From Acidithiobacillus sp. HP-2 (GTDB lineage: Bacteria > Pseudomonadota > Gammaproteobacteria > Acidithiobacillales > Acidithiobacillaceae): a DNA stretch of 64,000 nt. This document shows positions 36,336 through 45,758 of this stretch, piece by piece. Every line of letters begins with the position of its first letter. Positions within the stretch are counted from its first letter, which is position 1. Made by a program: the position numbers and the translations under genes. Location of the stretch: NCBI RefSeq assembly GCF_015100155.1, contig NZ_JACKZA010000016.1, positions 1 to 64,000 of the forward strand. The letters are read 5' to 3'. The notes beneath the pieces were generated by a model that saw only the letters and a list, made by a program, of their open reading frames with translations, had not been told where the DNA came from and did not search any database.

Positions 36336-37376
36336 CTAGAAACTCCCCTTAAACGGAGAAGCGGTTATGGACTCCAGATCAGCAGGATGCTCGGCGCGTG
36401 CAGCGCGGCGCATCAGTTGTTCACTGGCCTCGCGCGGGTCCGCGCCAGCGTAGAGCACCCGATAGACCTGCTCGGTAATGGGCATATCCACCCCCAGTCG
36501 CTGGGCCAGTAAAAACAAAGCCCGGGCACTGCGCACTCCTTCCGCCTCCTGGCCCAGATCGCGCAATACAGTCTCCAAAGACAAACCCCGCCCCAGGCCC
36601 ATACCCACCCGGCGATTACGGGACAAATCACTACTGGCCGTCAAAATCAGATCCCCTGCCCCGGTCAATCCCATAAAGGTTTCCGTGCGCCCCCCCAATG
36701 CCGTACCCAAACGGTGCAATTCGGCAATACCACGGGTAATCAGCGCGGCGCGGGCACTATCGCCATTGCCCAGCCCATCGGAAATACCCGCCGCAATGGC
36801 CAGCACATTTTTGATCGCCCCTCCCAGACATACGCCCGCCACATCATCACTGCGATACACGCGCATCTGGTCACTGGCAAATGCTTCCACCACCCGCCGC
36901 GCATCATCCATATTCGCAGCAGCAGCGGTCATGGCCAGAGGCTTACCCATAATCAGATCATGGGCAAAACTCGGCCCGGAAAGTACCACTTTAGGCAAGG
37001 TCGGACAGCTTTCATCCAGCACCTGATCCAGACGCAAGGCGCTCGGCAGCTCCAGTCCTTTGGAAGCCAGCACCAGCAGCAGATCCGGGTGTAATGAAGC
37101 CTCGGGAATAGTTGCCAGAACCATCCGCAAGGCATGGCTGGGAACCGCCAGCAGCACACCTTCAGCGCCATCCAGCGTCGCCGCCAGATCAGAGCCTATG
37201 CCAAGACCGGACGGAAAGCCGATATCGGGAAAAACCGGGGATAAACAGGTGGAATCAACAAAACCCGGTAAAGTTTCCGGGTGGCGTCCCCAGAGCCGCA
37301 CCGCATGGCCGTGGCGACACAAATGCACCGCCATTGCGGTTCCCCAGTGCCCAGCTCCAAGAACGGCCCAGCGCAT
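36336..37376 (-). CDS. gpsA: Glycerol-3-phosphate dehydrogenase [NAD(P)+]
   Basis: A 346-residue enzyme that reduces dihydroxyacetone phosphate to sn-glycerol 3-phosphate for phospholipid synthesis. The Rossmann start is VLGAGHWGTAMAVHLCRHGH; SGPSFAHDLIMGKPLA, the catalytic Lys region CLGGAIKNVLAIAAGISDGL and LTGAGDLILTASS are typical. It follows secB by 3 bases, a common proteobacterial pairing. Confidence 0.97.
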   Translation of the reverse strand: MRWAVLGAGHWGTAMAVHLCRHGHAVRLWGRHPETLPGFVDSTCLSPVFPDIGFPSGLGIGSDLAATLDGAEGVLLAVPSHALRMVLATIPEASLHPDLLLVLASKGLELPSALRLDQVLDESCPTLPKVVLSGPSFAHDLIMGKPLAMTAAAANMDDARRVVEAFASDQMRVYRSDDVAGVCLGGAIKNVLAIAAGISDGLGNGDSARAALITRGIAELHRLGTALGGRTETFMGLTGAGDLILTASSDLSRNRRVGMGLGRGLSLETVLRDLGQEAEGVRSARALFLLAQRLGVDMPITEQVYRVLYAGADPREASEQLMRRAARAEHPADLESITASPFKGSF

Positions 37377-37379
37377 GGT

Positions 37380-37844
37380 TTATTGCGTCGTGTGGCCCAC
37401 TTGTTCTTGCTGCGCCTGCTGATACAGCGCCTCAAAATTGACGGGATGCAGATGCAGAGGTTGGAAACCGCCGCGTCCCACCATATCCGCCACCACTTCA
37501 CGGGCATAAGGGAACAGAATGGTCGGACAATGCACAGCTATCAGCGCCGGCAAATGTTCTTCCGGAATATTCTGGATCCGGAACAGCCCCGCCTGCTGCA
37601 CTTCCACCGCAAAGTAGGTACTCTCACCCGCCTTCGCCTTGACCGTCACGGTCAGGATCACTTCCGTCAAGCCATCCATGCCTTCTACCTGATTGCTGGC
37701 CGTATTCAGACCCACATCCACGGTGGGCGCCTCGGTCTGTACAAAACTCAAGGGTGCGTTGGGCGACTCGAAAGAACTGTCCTTCACATATATCCGTTCA
37801 ATCATGAATACTGCTTCTGCTTCTTCCATAAGATCCTTCTTCAT
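37380..37844 (-). CDS. secB: Protein-export chaperone SecB
   Basis: A 154-residue tetrameric chaperone that keeps preproteins unfolded and delivers them to SecA. YVKDSSFESPNAP and the C-terminal VNFEALYQQ segment are diagnostic, and the length is normal. It is the first gene of the minus-strand array that continues through gpsA and the two-component pair; a promoter probably lies between it and tRNA-Glu. Confidence 0.95.
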   Translation of the reverse strand: MKKDLMEEAEAVFMIERIYVKDSSFESPNAPLSFVQTEAPTVDVGLNTASNQVEGMDGLTEVILTVTVKAKAGESTYFAVEVQQAGLFRIQNIPEEHLPALIAVHCPTILFPYAREVVADMVGRGGFQPLHLHPVNFEALYQQAQQEQVGHTTQ

Positions 37845-37970
37845 ACAGGTGGCTAAAAATACACTCCGCCCAGTCTAACCGAAGACCCCCCTGCGGGGCT
37901 ATGGAGTGAAAGCCCGAAAATACACTTGCCCTGAAGCGCGCTTCTGTGTACGATTCCCCCCGCTGTCCAG

Positions 37971-38046
37971 GTCCCCATCGTCTAGCGGCCTAGGACACCG
38001 CCCTTTCACGGCGGTAACGGGGGTTCGAACCCCCCTGGGGACGCCA
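37971..38046 (+). tRNA. tRNA-Glu (anticodon UUC)
   Basis: A 76-nt cloverleaf: acceptor GTCCCCA / TGGGGAC, discriminator G with encoded CCA, anticodon loop CTTTCAC with TTC between CCGCC/GGCGG stem arms, and T-loop TTCGAAC. In this group Glu-tRNA synthetases can also charge tRNA-Gln, which GatCAB then corrects. Confidence 0.97.
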
Positions 38047-38731
38047 AAAAATTCATCAAGTTAGAAATAGCACTGCTTTTAACTTGATTAAACGCTGCAA
38101 TTAAAATGCACTCATCTGCAAATGACAGGTGCAACCAGCGCGAGGTGCAGACTGGCGACTACCAACCCCGGACTTGACCAAGATAAAAACGTGACCGGCT
38201 GGCAAGACATCATCCATAAATGCGGATTTCCTTCCCAAACTAAATGTTCCACACCAAAAGCGATGCTGGGTCATGGTCAAAAATCACTGAGTCGGAAATG
38301 GTCCGTGGCGTTTCCATCCAAGGCAATGAGGCGAAGAGAAATTGCGACCATGTGTTGCAACCATTAGATTTCAATGCAATAGATTTTCTTGGGCGCGTTC
38401 CGAATCAGGACGGTAAGAAAAATCTGGCGTTTGCCTACCCCGATGCGCACATCCGCGCACCTAATGGGCATCTTTCCTGGCGGCCATCTCATACCCCCAT
38501 AAATCACCGCGCCTTCTTGAGCCGCTCATGCGCGCAGGCGGGATAATTCTGCTCCAACGGTCTTTGTAAATAGATTGCACGACCTCGGCTTTTGATCAGA
38601 CCATTTACGCTTTTGCTGGGCGGAAGTACCTGAAATTCACGTCATCCTTATTCGTTAGTAAAAAGCTTTACCTCTTTCTTTGTGCTGTGGCCTTTCTTAC
38701 ACTGTGCGCTACCTTTTCATTTGAGATTTTT
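38047..38731. other. Gene-free stretch between tRNA-Glu and proS
   Basis: About 685 bp. The open frames here lack ribosome binding sites and resemble no protein I know. No hairpin array, tRNA or IS end was found. The part just after the tRNA is AT-rich. The proS promoter should lie in the last 100 bases. The position downstream of a tRNA 3' end makes it a possible scar of an old integration. Confidence 0.4.
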
Positions 38732-40450
38732 ATGCGCGCCAGTCAGATTTTCATTCCGACCCTGAAAGAAACTCCCGCCGAGGCAGAACTCGTCAGCCAC
38801 CAGTTGCTGTTGCGTGGGGGCTTCATTCGCCGCCTTGCCTCGGGATTATATACCTGGATGCCTCTGGGTTTACGGGTATTGCGCAAGGTGGAGCGCATTG
38901 TCCGCGAGGAAATGGACCGCAGCGGCGCCCAGGAAGTGCTGATGCCTGTAGTGCAACCCGCCGAGTTGTGGCAGGAATCGGGGCGCTGGGAAAAATACGG
39001 GCCGGAACTGCTGCGCCTCAAGGATCGCCACCAGCGCGATTTTTGTCTGGGTCCTACCCATGAAGAAGTCATCAGCGATCTGGCACGCCGCGAAATTCAT
39101 TCCTACAAGCAGCTTCCCGTCAATTTTTATCAGATTCAGACCAAGTTCCGCGACGAAATCCGGCCCCGTTTCGGGCTGATGCGTGGTCGCGAATTCATCA
39201 TGAAAGACGCGTATTCCTTTCATGTGGATCATGCTTCTCTGGAAATCACTTATCAGACCATGTATGACGCTTACCAACGGACGTTCACCCGCCTGGGACT
39301 GAATTTTCGGGCCGTGGAAGCAGACAACGGGGCGATTGGCGGCAAGCGTTCCCACGAATTTCATGTCCTGGCAGATTCAGGGGAAGATGCCATTGTGTCC
39401 TGCGGCCACTGTGATTACGCAGCCAATATGGAAAAAGCCAGTAGTCCCGCCAAAGGCGCGCCTGTAGAAGCCCCTCTGGAGGCGGCGCTGGTGCAGACGC
39501 CGGGCATCCGGACAGTGGCCGAACAGGCTGCCGTGCTGGGCATTTCCAGCAGCCAGATCGTCAAAACCGTGCTGGTCGTGGCGGGTGAGCAACCGGTCAT
39601 GCTGCTGTTGCGCGGTGATGACGAATTGAACCTGATCAAGGCTGCGCATGCCCTGGAGGTGGACGAAGTCAGAATGGCCACGCCCGAAGAGGCAGAATCC
39701 GCTACTGGAGCTCCCCTCGGTTTCATCGGCCCCAAAGATTTAAAAACTTCTATTCGGGTGCTGGCTGATCATCGTACCTTGAACGTCGGCAATTTCAGCA
39801 CCGGGGCCAATGAAATACATACGCATTGGGTGAATCTCAACTGGGATCGGGATCTTTCCCGCCCGGACAGCGCCGACTTGCGTAATGTCCGGGCGGGTGA
39901 TCCTTGCCCCCACTGTAGTACCGGTACGCTGGGCATTCGCCGGGGTATTGAGGTAGGGCATGTGTTCCAACTCGGGCAGGTATACAGTGAGCGCATGAAA
40001 ATCACCGTACTGGACGAAAGCGGACGCGATGCCACGGTGACCATGGGTTGCTACGGAATTGGGGTATCCCGGGTGGTGGCAGCGGCGGTGGAGCAGCATT
40101 TTGACGAGCGCGGCATTATCTGGCCTGCGGCTTTGACGCCCTTCGATGTGGGCATTGTTGCCATCAATGCCCGCAAATTTCCGGAAGTTGCTGCTGCTGC
40201 TCAGGCCCTGCATGATCGTCTGGAGCAGGCGGGTTTCAGTGTGCTGCTGGATGATCGTGATGAGCGACCGGGGGTGCAGTTTGCGACCATGGATTTGATC
40301 GGCTTGCCGCATCGGGTGGTGGTCAGTGACAAGGTACTGGCGCAGAATGTCTGGGAATATCGGGCGCGCCGCGCCAGCGAAAATAAGCTGGTGAATGAAG
40401 CCGAACTGATGGACCGCCTGAATGCGGGTTCTCCCGTTCATCCAGCATAA
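38732..40450 (+). CDS. proS: Prolyl-tRNA synthetase
   Basis: A 572-residue class II aminoacyl-tRNA synthetase of the bacterial type. The ATG at 38732 gives the normal start MRASQIFIPTLKETPAEAEL. Motif 2 lies around KFRDEIRPRFGLMRGREF and the editing (INS) domain spans about 220-405. The C-terminal anticodon-binding domain begins near FDVGIVAINAR. It is followed after 11 bases by a universal stress gene on the same strand. Confidence 0.96.
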   Translation: MRASQIFIPTLKETPAEAELVSHQLLLRGGFIRRLASGLYTWMPLGLRVLRKVERIVREEMDRSGAQEVLMPVVQPAELWQESGRWEKYGPELLRLKDRHQRDFCLGPTHEEVISDLARREIHSYKQLPVNFYQIQTKFRDEIRPRFGLMRGREFIMKDAYSFHVDHASLEITYQTMYDAYQRTFTRLGLNFRAVEADNGAIGGKRSHEFHVLADSGEDAIVSCGHCDYAANMEKASSPAKGAPVEAPLEAALVQTPGIRTVAEQAAVLGISSSQIVKTVLVVAGEQPVMLLLRGDDELNLIKAAHALEVDEVRMATPEEAESATGAPLGFIGPKDLKTSIRVLADHRTLNVGNFSTGANEIHTHWVNLNWDRDLSRPDSADLRNVRAGDPCPHCSTGTLGIRRGIEVGHVFQLGQVYSERMKITVLDESGRDATVTMGCYGIGVSRVVAAAVEQHFDERGIIWPAALTPFDVGIVAINARKFPEVAAAAQALHDRLEQAGFSVLLDDRDERPGVQFATMDLIGLPHRVVVSDKVLAQNVWEYRARRASENKLVNEAELMDRLNAGSPVHPA

Positions 40451-40461
40451 GGATCAGGATC

Positions 40462-40920
40462 ATGGATAACTTTCCAGTGCAGCATGTTCTGGTGGCCGTG
40501 GATTTTTCAGCAATGGCGCTGGCTACCGCCCTGGCGGCGGCTCAGGAAGCGCGGCTGCATCAGGCCAAACTCACCGTAATCCATGTGTTCAACCCGCAAA
40601 TGCTCAATTTGCAGATGCCCGAGGAAATCCTGCCCCCGACTCTGGATCTTCGGGAAAAGCTGCTGCACCTGGCCCACGCCGAAATGGACAAGCTCCACAA
40701 AGCTATGGACAGCGAAGGGATGCAAGCAGAAATGGTCCTGGAGGAAAGTGCGGACAACATTGGCCGCGCCATTGCCGCTTTTGGAAAGGCCCATCAGACC
40801 GACCTGATGGTGGTTGGCAGCCATGGTCATAGTGGTCTTGGACGTCTATTATTGGGTTCTGTAGCCAATGACGTGCTCAACCACGCCCACTGTCCGGTGC
40901 TGGTGATCAAACACAGTTGA
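40462..40920 (+). CDS. Universal stress protein (UspA family)
   Basis: A 152-residue single-domain Usp. The start VQHVLVAVDFSAMALATALA and the nucleotide-binding end VVGSHGHSGLGRLLLGSVAN (G-2x-G-9x-G-S type) point to an ATP-binding member. It converges with the lipoprotein gene on the other strand with one base between the stops. Probably co-transcribed with proS. Confidence 0.9.
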   Translation: MDNFPVQHVLVAVDFSAMALATALAAAQEARLHQAKLTVIHVFNPQMLNLQMPEEILPPTLDLREKLLHLAHAEMDKLHKAMDSEGMQAEMVLEESADNIGRAIAAFGKAHQTDLMVVGSHGHSGLGRLLLGSVANDVLNHAHCPVLVIKHS

Positions 40921-40921
40921 T

Positions 40922-41563
40922 TCACTGATCCTGGTCAACCCAGGCACTGACAGCCCCGACAAAATAGCTGCTGGCCTGGGTCATGGCGGCAGCCCCACCC
41001 GCCGCCGAAGCTGTTTTCAGCGGCACGCTTTCCTGGAATGCATGCTGGGCGATGACCTGATAATTGTGGGCATTCAATAAAGTGGCTGTGCCTGCTATCA
41101 GCGCCTGGCCAGCCTGGGGTGCAGTGAAATTTACCACAAAATTATTCAGGTGCAGGCGCAGCACATATTGTGCAGCACCGCTGGACTGCCCGGAGAGCAC
41201 GGCTTTCCAGTGCTGGCTTTGCTGCAGATGCTGCAGCAGGCGCATATCCAGCATTTCCGCCGGAGTCCCTACCCAACGCGCATCCCGATAAGACAGGAGC
41301 ATTTGGGGATTCTGATAAAGCAGATGGTATTGGTAGGCGTTGGTATCCAGCCAGGAAGGCGCACTGACCGAGGCCATTTGCAAAACGGCGTGAGCATTGT
41401 GCGGTGCTTTTTGGGCTTCGACAGGAGCCGACGAATGCAGCACACTGATATTATAGGGCACCTGCCAGGGAGTCGCCGTAGCGCAACCGCCAAGCAAAAA
41501 AGCAGTTCCCAAAAATCCCAGACGGGCTGCGCCCCGTAAACGCGGCATGCGAACAATTCTCAT
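40922..41563 (-). CDS. ABC-transport auxiliary lipoprotein (PqiC/MCE-associated type)
   Basis: A 213-residue lipoprotein with lipobox FLLGGC (Cys about 27). The domain resembles the ABC-type transport auxiliary component (PqiC/YmbA-like) that accompanies MCE proteins: LLSYRDARWVGTPAEMLDMR and YVLRLHLNNFVVNF are the recognisable stretches. I use the ATG at 41563, 4 bases after the MCE stop; an earlier in-frame start lies within the MCE gene. It likely sits at the outer membrane as the receiving end of an MCE bridge. Confidence 0.75.
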   Translation of the reverse strand: MRIVRMPRLRGAARLGFLGTAFLLGGCATATPWQVPYNISVLHSSAPVEAQKAPHNAHAVLQMASVSAPSWLDTNAYQYHLLYQNPQMLLSYRDARWVGTPAEMLDMRLLQHLQQSQHWKAVLSGQSSGAAQYVLRLHLNNFVVNFTAPQAGQALIAGTATLLNAHNYQVIAQHAFQESVPLKTASAAGGAAAMTQASSYFVGAVSAWVDQDQ

Positions 41564-41567
41564 CGGC

Positions 41568-42506
41568 TTAGTGACCTCCTGCAGAAAAACCCGATTCACC
41601 CGGACCCGGGGGTGGCCCCCGGGTTCCGTAAAGCAAGGATTGAGGTGATTGTTTCAGGGATTGGCTGAGGCTGGACAGCGCCTCACTGCTGTGCAGCAGG
41701 CTGCTGGTTAATTGCTGTACCTGGGGAAGCGTCTGGTAATTTAACGTATTCATCGCCTGCTCACTGGCAGCACCCAGTTTTTGCAAGGAGTTGGCCGCCT
41801 GGGTAGCACTCACCAGAGGGGCTTGCGCCTGCACTGCCAGGGTATCTAAATGCCGGATCAGTTGATGACTGGCGACCATGGTGGATTGGGTAGCTGCGAC
41901 CATGGCGGGAAGTGCCTTGAGCGCAGGCATCATGGCATCTTCCATTTGCACCAGGTCCTGAGTAGCCTGATCAAGATGCGTCAGAGTTTGCCCGAAACGG
42001 GCGCGGTTCTGGTCATTGAGCAGGTCATTCAGTCGGTCCGCCAGCTCATTGCTGCGGTTTACCAGAGACTCGCCGTTGCGGGACAGCACCTCAAAGAAAC
42101 TGGGGTGCATGGGAATTTCGGCAACCTGACCGGGCTTATGCGCAAGGGGCGCAAAATTGGTTCCCTTATCCGTCAAGGACAGGTAACTGAGGCCCGTGAC
42201 GCCTTGAGGAGCCAGTTCCGCGAAAGTCGCACGGGTGATGGGTGTGGTTTTCTCGACCTTGATCCTCACCCGAATCATGCGCGGATTGGCCGGATCCAGA
42301 CCAATAGACGTCACCTCACCTACCCTCACCCCTTTGAATCGCACGGGCGCCTGAATGCTAAGGCCTGTAACACTGTAAGGCGAAATCACATCAAAGTTAA
42401 CCCCGGGTTTTTCGCCGTGATGCATCCACAATCCGACAATCGCGACCGCGACGCCGAGTAAAAGCAAAAAAACTACCGCGACCAGCGCGTGCGCTCGGCT
42501 TTCCAA
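41568..42506 (-). CDS. MCE/MlaD-family lipid-transport protein
   Basis: A 312-residue inner-membrane-anchored protein: one N-terminal membrane helix (about 8-28), an MCE domain (about 36-120, with PVRFKGVRVGEVTSIGLDP and GVTGLSYLSL) and a long helical tail. MCE proteins form hexameric tunnels for lipid transport with an ABC permease and ATPase. Neither partner gene is adjacent here: the upstream neighbour is a divergent methyltransferase gene. The permease and ATPase must be encoded elsewhere or this pair works with another system. Confidence 0.85.
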   Translation of the reverse strand: MESRAHALVAVVFLLLLGVAVAIVGLWMHHGEKPGVNFDVISPYSVTGLSIQAPVRFKGVRVGEVTSIGLDPANPRMIRVRIKVEKTTPITRATFAELAPQGVTGLSYLSLTDKGTNFAPLAHKPGQVAEIPMHPSFFEVLSRNGESLVNRSNELADRLNDLLNDQNRARFGQTLTHLDQATQDLVQMEDAMMPALKALPAMVAATQSTMVASHQLIRHLDTLAVQAQAPLVSATQAANSLQKLGAASEQAMNTLNYQTLPQVQQLTSSLLHSSEALSSLSQSLKQSPQSLLYGTRGPPPGPGESGFSAGGH

Positions 42507-42624
42507 GAAGGTAGCTCCTGAATGAGATATTTACCTATTGGAGCACAGGAACCGTTGTAAGCCAATCTTTCTGAATAACCTGCTCAATGACAAGTCCCCT
42601 TGCCCGCTGGCCCAATGGAAGCAA

Positions 42625-42654
42625 TTGACTTGCCCGGAAACCCATGACTAAATG
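42625..42654 (+). promoter_or_regulatory. Candidate promoter of the pcm-like gene
   Basis: TTGACT (42625-42630) and TAAATG (42649-42654) are 18 bases apart, 28 bases ahead of the start codon at 42683. Confidence 0.4.
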
Positions 42655-42682
42655 AGCGAAAACCTCTGGAGCCCTTGCACCT

Positions 42683-43336
42683 ATGGACTTTGATATATTG
42701 CGCCGTACCATGATTGATACTCAGATTCGCACCTGGGATGTGCTAGATCCGCGCGTGCTGGCCATCGTCACCGAGGTCAAGCGGGAGTTATTTGTGCCGA
42801 CCGCCTATCGTCATCTGGCGTTTGCGGATTACGCCATGCCCATTGCCCACGGCGAACATATGTGGACGCCTAAAATGGAAGCTCGTGTCCTTCAGGAGCT
42901 GGATTTGCGCGAACATCACCGGGTGCTGGAAATTGGCACAGGTACCGGCCACATGGCCGCACTTATGGCCAGACTGAGTGGCATGGTGCATAGCGTCGAG
43001 GATCGTGCAGATTTATCGCAAATGGCGGAAGGCCATCTGCGCGTACAAGGCATTCATAATGTGCAGCTCCATGTTGGCGATGGCTCATTCGGCTGGGCTG
43101 GTCATGCGCCCTATGATGCCATTTGTGTCACTGGCTCTTTGCCCGTATTGCCCGAGGCATTCAAGGAACAACTGGCGGTGGGTGGGCGTCTGGTCGCCAT
43201 TATAGGTAAAGGGCCAGCCATGCGCGCCCAGCGCATCTCGCGCACCCAGCAGGACGTTTATGAAACTGCCGTACTTTTTGAAACTGAAGTCACTCCCCTG
43301 CGGCATGCCCCACTCCCCGGTCGTTTTGTTTTTTGA
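42683..43336 (+). CDS. Protein-L-isoaspartate O-methyltransferase family protein
   Basis: A 217-residue SAM-dependent methyltransferase. MIDTQIRTWDVLDPRVLAI at the start and the SAM loop VLEIGTGTGHMAALMA are typical of the Pcm family branch found beside TolC/rhodanese genes in other proteobacteria; it may not act on isoaspartate. The GTG of the next gene begins right after its stop, so the two are probably co-translated. Confidence 0.85.
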   Translation: MDFDILRRTMIDTQIRTWDVLDPRVLAIVTEVKRELFVPTAYRHLAFADYAMPIAHGEHMWTPKMEARVLQELDLREHHRVLEIGTGTGHMAALMARLSGMVHSVEDRADLSQMAEGHLRVQGIHNVQLHVGDGSFGWAGHAPYDAICVTGSLPVLPEAFKEQLAVGGRLVAIIGKGPAMRAQRISRTQQDVYETAVLFETEVTPLRHAPLPGRFVF

Positions 43337-43888
43337 GTGGCCATGCGCATTGAAGCCCCGCAGAGTCTGATCCTGACCATTGATATGCAGGATCGTCTGC
43401 TGGGGGCTATTCCCGAGACAAAACGCAATAAAGTCATTCAAAACTCTGCACACTTGCTGGCTGCTGCGACGACACTGGAAATTCCGTGCCTGGCTACCGC
43501 GCAATATCCCCAAGGACTGGGGCCGATTCGTCCTGATCTTCGGTCATTTTGTTCACAATCTTTTGATAAAACGGTTTTTTCCTGCTGGCGGCATGCTCCG
43601 CTCCGAAACTTGCTGGAAACTGGGCAGAGTCGTCGTCAGATTATCCTGACCGGAGTCGAAACCCATATTTGTGTTCTGCAAACCGCTCTGGATCTGCACA
43701 GCGCTGGTTGGCAGCCTGTTGTCGTCGCCGATGCCTGCGCCAGCCGCGACGACGCAAATGGCCAATCGGCCCTGTTGCGACTGCGTCAGGCGGGTATCAC
43801 CGTCGCGGTGGCAGAGTCGGTATTTTATGAATGGCTTGGTGACGCGGCCCATCCCCAATTTCGGAGTCTCGCCCCGGCCTGGCGCTGA
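43337..43888 (+). CDS. Isochorismatase-family cysteine hydrolase
   Basis: A 183-residue hydrolase. Catalytic elements are the Asp in LTIDMQDRLL, the Lys in FDKTVFSCW and the Cys in GVETHICVLQTALDL. Such enzymes (YcaC-like group) cleave amide or ester bonds of small molecules; the substrate is unknown. The GTG at 43337 and the ATG at 43343 (MRIEAP) are both possible starts. Confidence 0.88.
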   Translation: MAMRIEAPQSLILTIDMQDRLLGAIPETKRNKVIQNSAHLLAAATTLEIPCLATAQYPQGLGPIRPDLRSFCSQSFDKTVFSCWRHAPLRNLLETGQSRRQIILTGVETHICVLQTALDLHSAGWQPVVVADACASRDDANGQSALLRLRQAGITVAVAESVFYEWLGDAAHPQFRSLAPAWR

Positions 43889-43904
43889 AACGGAGTAATT
43901 TCCC

Positions 43905-45758
43905 ATGCAATCCCCTGCTCTCTCTTACAGCATCCATCTGGAACCCGAGGCGCATTTGTTCCGGGTCACCCTGGAAATCCCCGAGCCCGATCCTGATGGG
44001 CAGGTACTGGCTTTGCCGGCCTGGGTTCCGGGCAGTTACACCATCCGCGATCTGGCCCGCCACATTACCCAGATATCCGCAGAATCCCGGGGCGCAGCAG
44101 TCCAACTGCGCAAAATGGCCACTGATCGCTGGGTTTGTGCCGCTGTAAAAGCGCCTCTCCAGATTTCTTATCGTGTTTATGCGCTGGATCAATCGGTGCG
44201 CACGGCTTTTCTGGATCAACTGGGCGGGTTTTTTAATGGTCCCGCCCTGTTTTTGCGGGTTGTCGGTCAGGAGCAGCAAATCCATGCCTTGCGCATTACT
44301 GGCCCGGAGCATTGGCAGTTGGGGACTTCCATGCCCCGCGCGGCTGGTGAAACTTGGGGCTGGGGTCAGTTTCAGGCAGAAAATTATCGGGCATTCATTG
44401 ATCATCCGCTGTTGATGGGTACGCTGACCCTGCTGAATTTTGAAGCGGGTGGGTTGCCTCACCACTTGCTGATTCAGGGAGAACATCAGGCTGATCTGCA
44501 GGCGCTGAGACAAGACATGGCCCGCATTTGTGACTGGCAGCAGAAGTTCTGGGGTGAGTCGCCCTTTCGGGAATATCATTTTTTGTGCAAGGCGCGCAGC
44601 AACGACTATGGCGGTCTGGAGCATCGGGCTTCCAGTGCTCTGGTTTGCGCCCGGGATGACCTGACCGGCCGCGCCCCCAAAAACTATCGGCGCTTTCTGG
44701 GGCTGGTCAGCCATGAATATTTTCATAGCTGGCTGGTACAGGCCATCAAGCCAGCGGTATTCAGTGCCAGCAGTCTGGATCGGGCGGAACTTTCCGGGGA
44801 TCTCTGGATATTTGAAGGGATTACCTCTTACTACGATGATCTCTGCCTCTGTCGTGCCGGTTTAATCAGTCCGGAACAATACCTGCAAGGGGTCGCGCAG
44901 GAATGGACGCGCCTGCAAAGACGCCCTGGCCAATATCTGCAAAGTCTGGCAGAATCCAGCGAGGACGCTTGGCTCAAGCTTTATCACCCCCACGTCAACA
45001 GCGCCAATTTTGAAATCAGTTATTACAACAAGGGGGCGCTGCTCGCCCTCTGTCTGGACTTGAGCCTGCGTCTGGAAAGTGCAGGCCGTTTGAGTCTGGA
45101 TAACTTGCTGATGCACTTCTGGAAAGAGCATGGACAGACTGGCAAGGCACTCCCCGAGGGAGAAGCCCTGCAACAAATAGCCGACCTTGCTGGTACGCAA
45201 ATGGCAGAACAGTTGAAAACCTGGATAGAAGCCCGCGCCGAACTGCCTCTGGAAGCTCTCCTGGCACGCATGGGCATTGCCCTGCACAGCCGTCCCGCCA
45301 CCAGTCTGAGTGATTCAGGCGGCGAGGCGGCTGCGACCGTGCCGACGGCCTGGATTGGTGCCCACTGGCAAAGCCAGCCGCAAGGCGCACAAATCCGTCA
45401 GGTCCTCAGCGGCAGCCCGGCAGAAGCGGCCGGTTTGTCACCCGATGACCTCCTCGTTGCTTTGGAAGGAATACGCTGCACGGCGGACAGTTTCGCCGGG
45501 CAGATCAGCACCGGCATACCTGGCTGCCCGCTACGCCTTCACTACTTTCGCGATGACGTACTCTACGAGACCCATCTGACCCCCGTCGCCCCGCCGCAGG
45601 ATACCTTCTGGCTGGAGTGGCTGGAGGACGTTGACGCAGTGGTAAGTGCCCGCCGCAGCGCCTGGCTAAGGCAAAAGTCCGTTGATACGGTGACAGGCGA
45701 GGTCGGTACAGATGATGCTGAGTGGCACGTCCCAGGGTTCGCGGGGGACTCTGGCTAA
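43905..45758 (+). CDS. M61 glycyl-aminopeptidase family protein with PDZ domain
   Basis: A 617-residue cytoplasmic metallopeptidase. The zinc motif HEYFH lies in LVSHEYFHSWLVQAIKP, and the downstream Glu is in LWIFEGITSYYDD. An N-terminal beta domain (VPGSYTIRDLARHI) precedes the peptidase, and a PDZ domain follows at about 500-560 (SGSPAEAAGLSPDDLLVALEG). No signal peptide is seen. Its last 93 bases overlap, on the opposite strand, the end of the 5-formyltetrahydrofolate cyclo-ligase gene. Confidence 0.9.
   Translation: MQSPALSYSIHLEPEAHLFRVTLEIPEPDPDGQVLALPAWVPGSYTIRDLARHITQISAESRGAAVQLRKMATDRWVCAAVKAPLQISYRVYALDQSVRTAFLDQLGGFFNGPALFLRVVGQEQQIHALRITGPEHWQLGTSMPRAAGETWGWGQFQAENYRAFIDHPLLMGTLTLLNFEAGGLPHHLLIQGEHQADLQALRQDMARICDWQQKFWGESPFREYHFLCKARSNDYGGLEHRASSALVCARDDLTGRAPKNYRRFLGLVSHEYFHSWLVQAIKPAVFSASSLDRAELSGDLWIFEGITSYYDDLCLCRAGLISPEQYLQGVAQEWTRLQRRPGQYLQSLAESSEDAWLKLYHPHVNSANFEISYYNKGALLALCLDLSLRLESAGRLSLDNLLMHFWKEHGQTGKALPEGEALQQIADLAGTQMAEQLKTWIEARAELPLEALLARMGIALHSRPATSLSDSGGEAAATVPTAWIGAHWQSQPQGAQIRQVLSGSPAEAAGLSPDDLLVALEGIRCTADSFAGQISTGIPGCPLRLHYFRDDVLYETHLTPVAPPQDTFWLEWLEDVDAVVSARRSAWLRQKSVDTVTGEVGTDDAEWHVPGFAGDSG

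Noticed and set aside
43797..44726. 309-codon minus-strand frame
   Set aside because: It overlaps the M61 peptidase and isochorismatase genes on the other strand and its sequence looks like a frame shadow.
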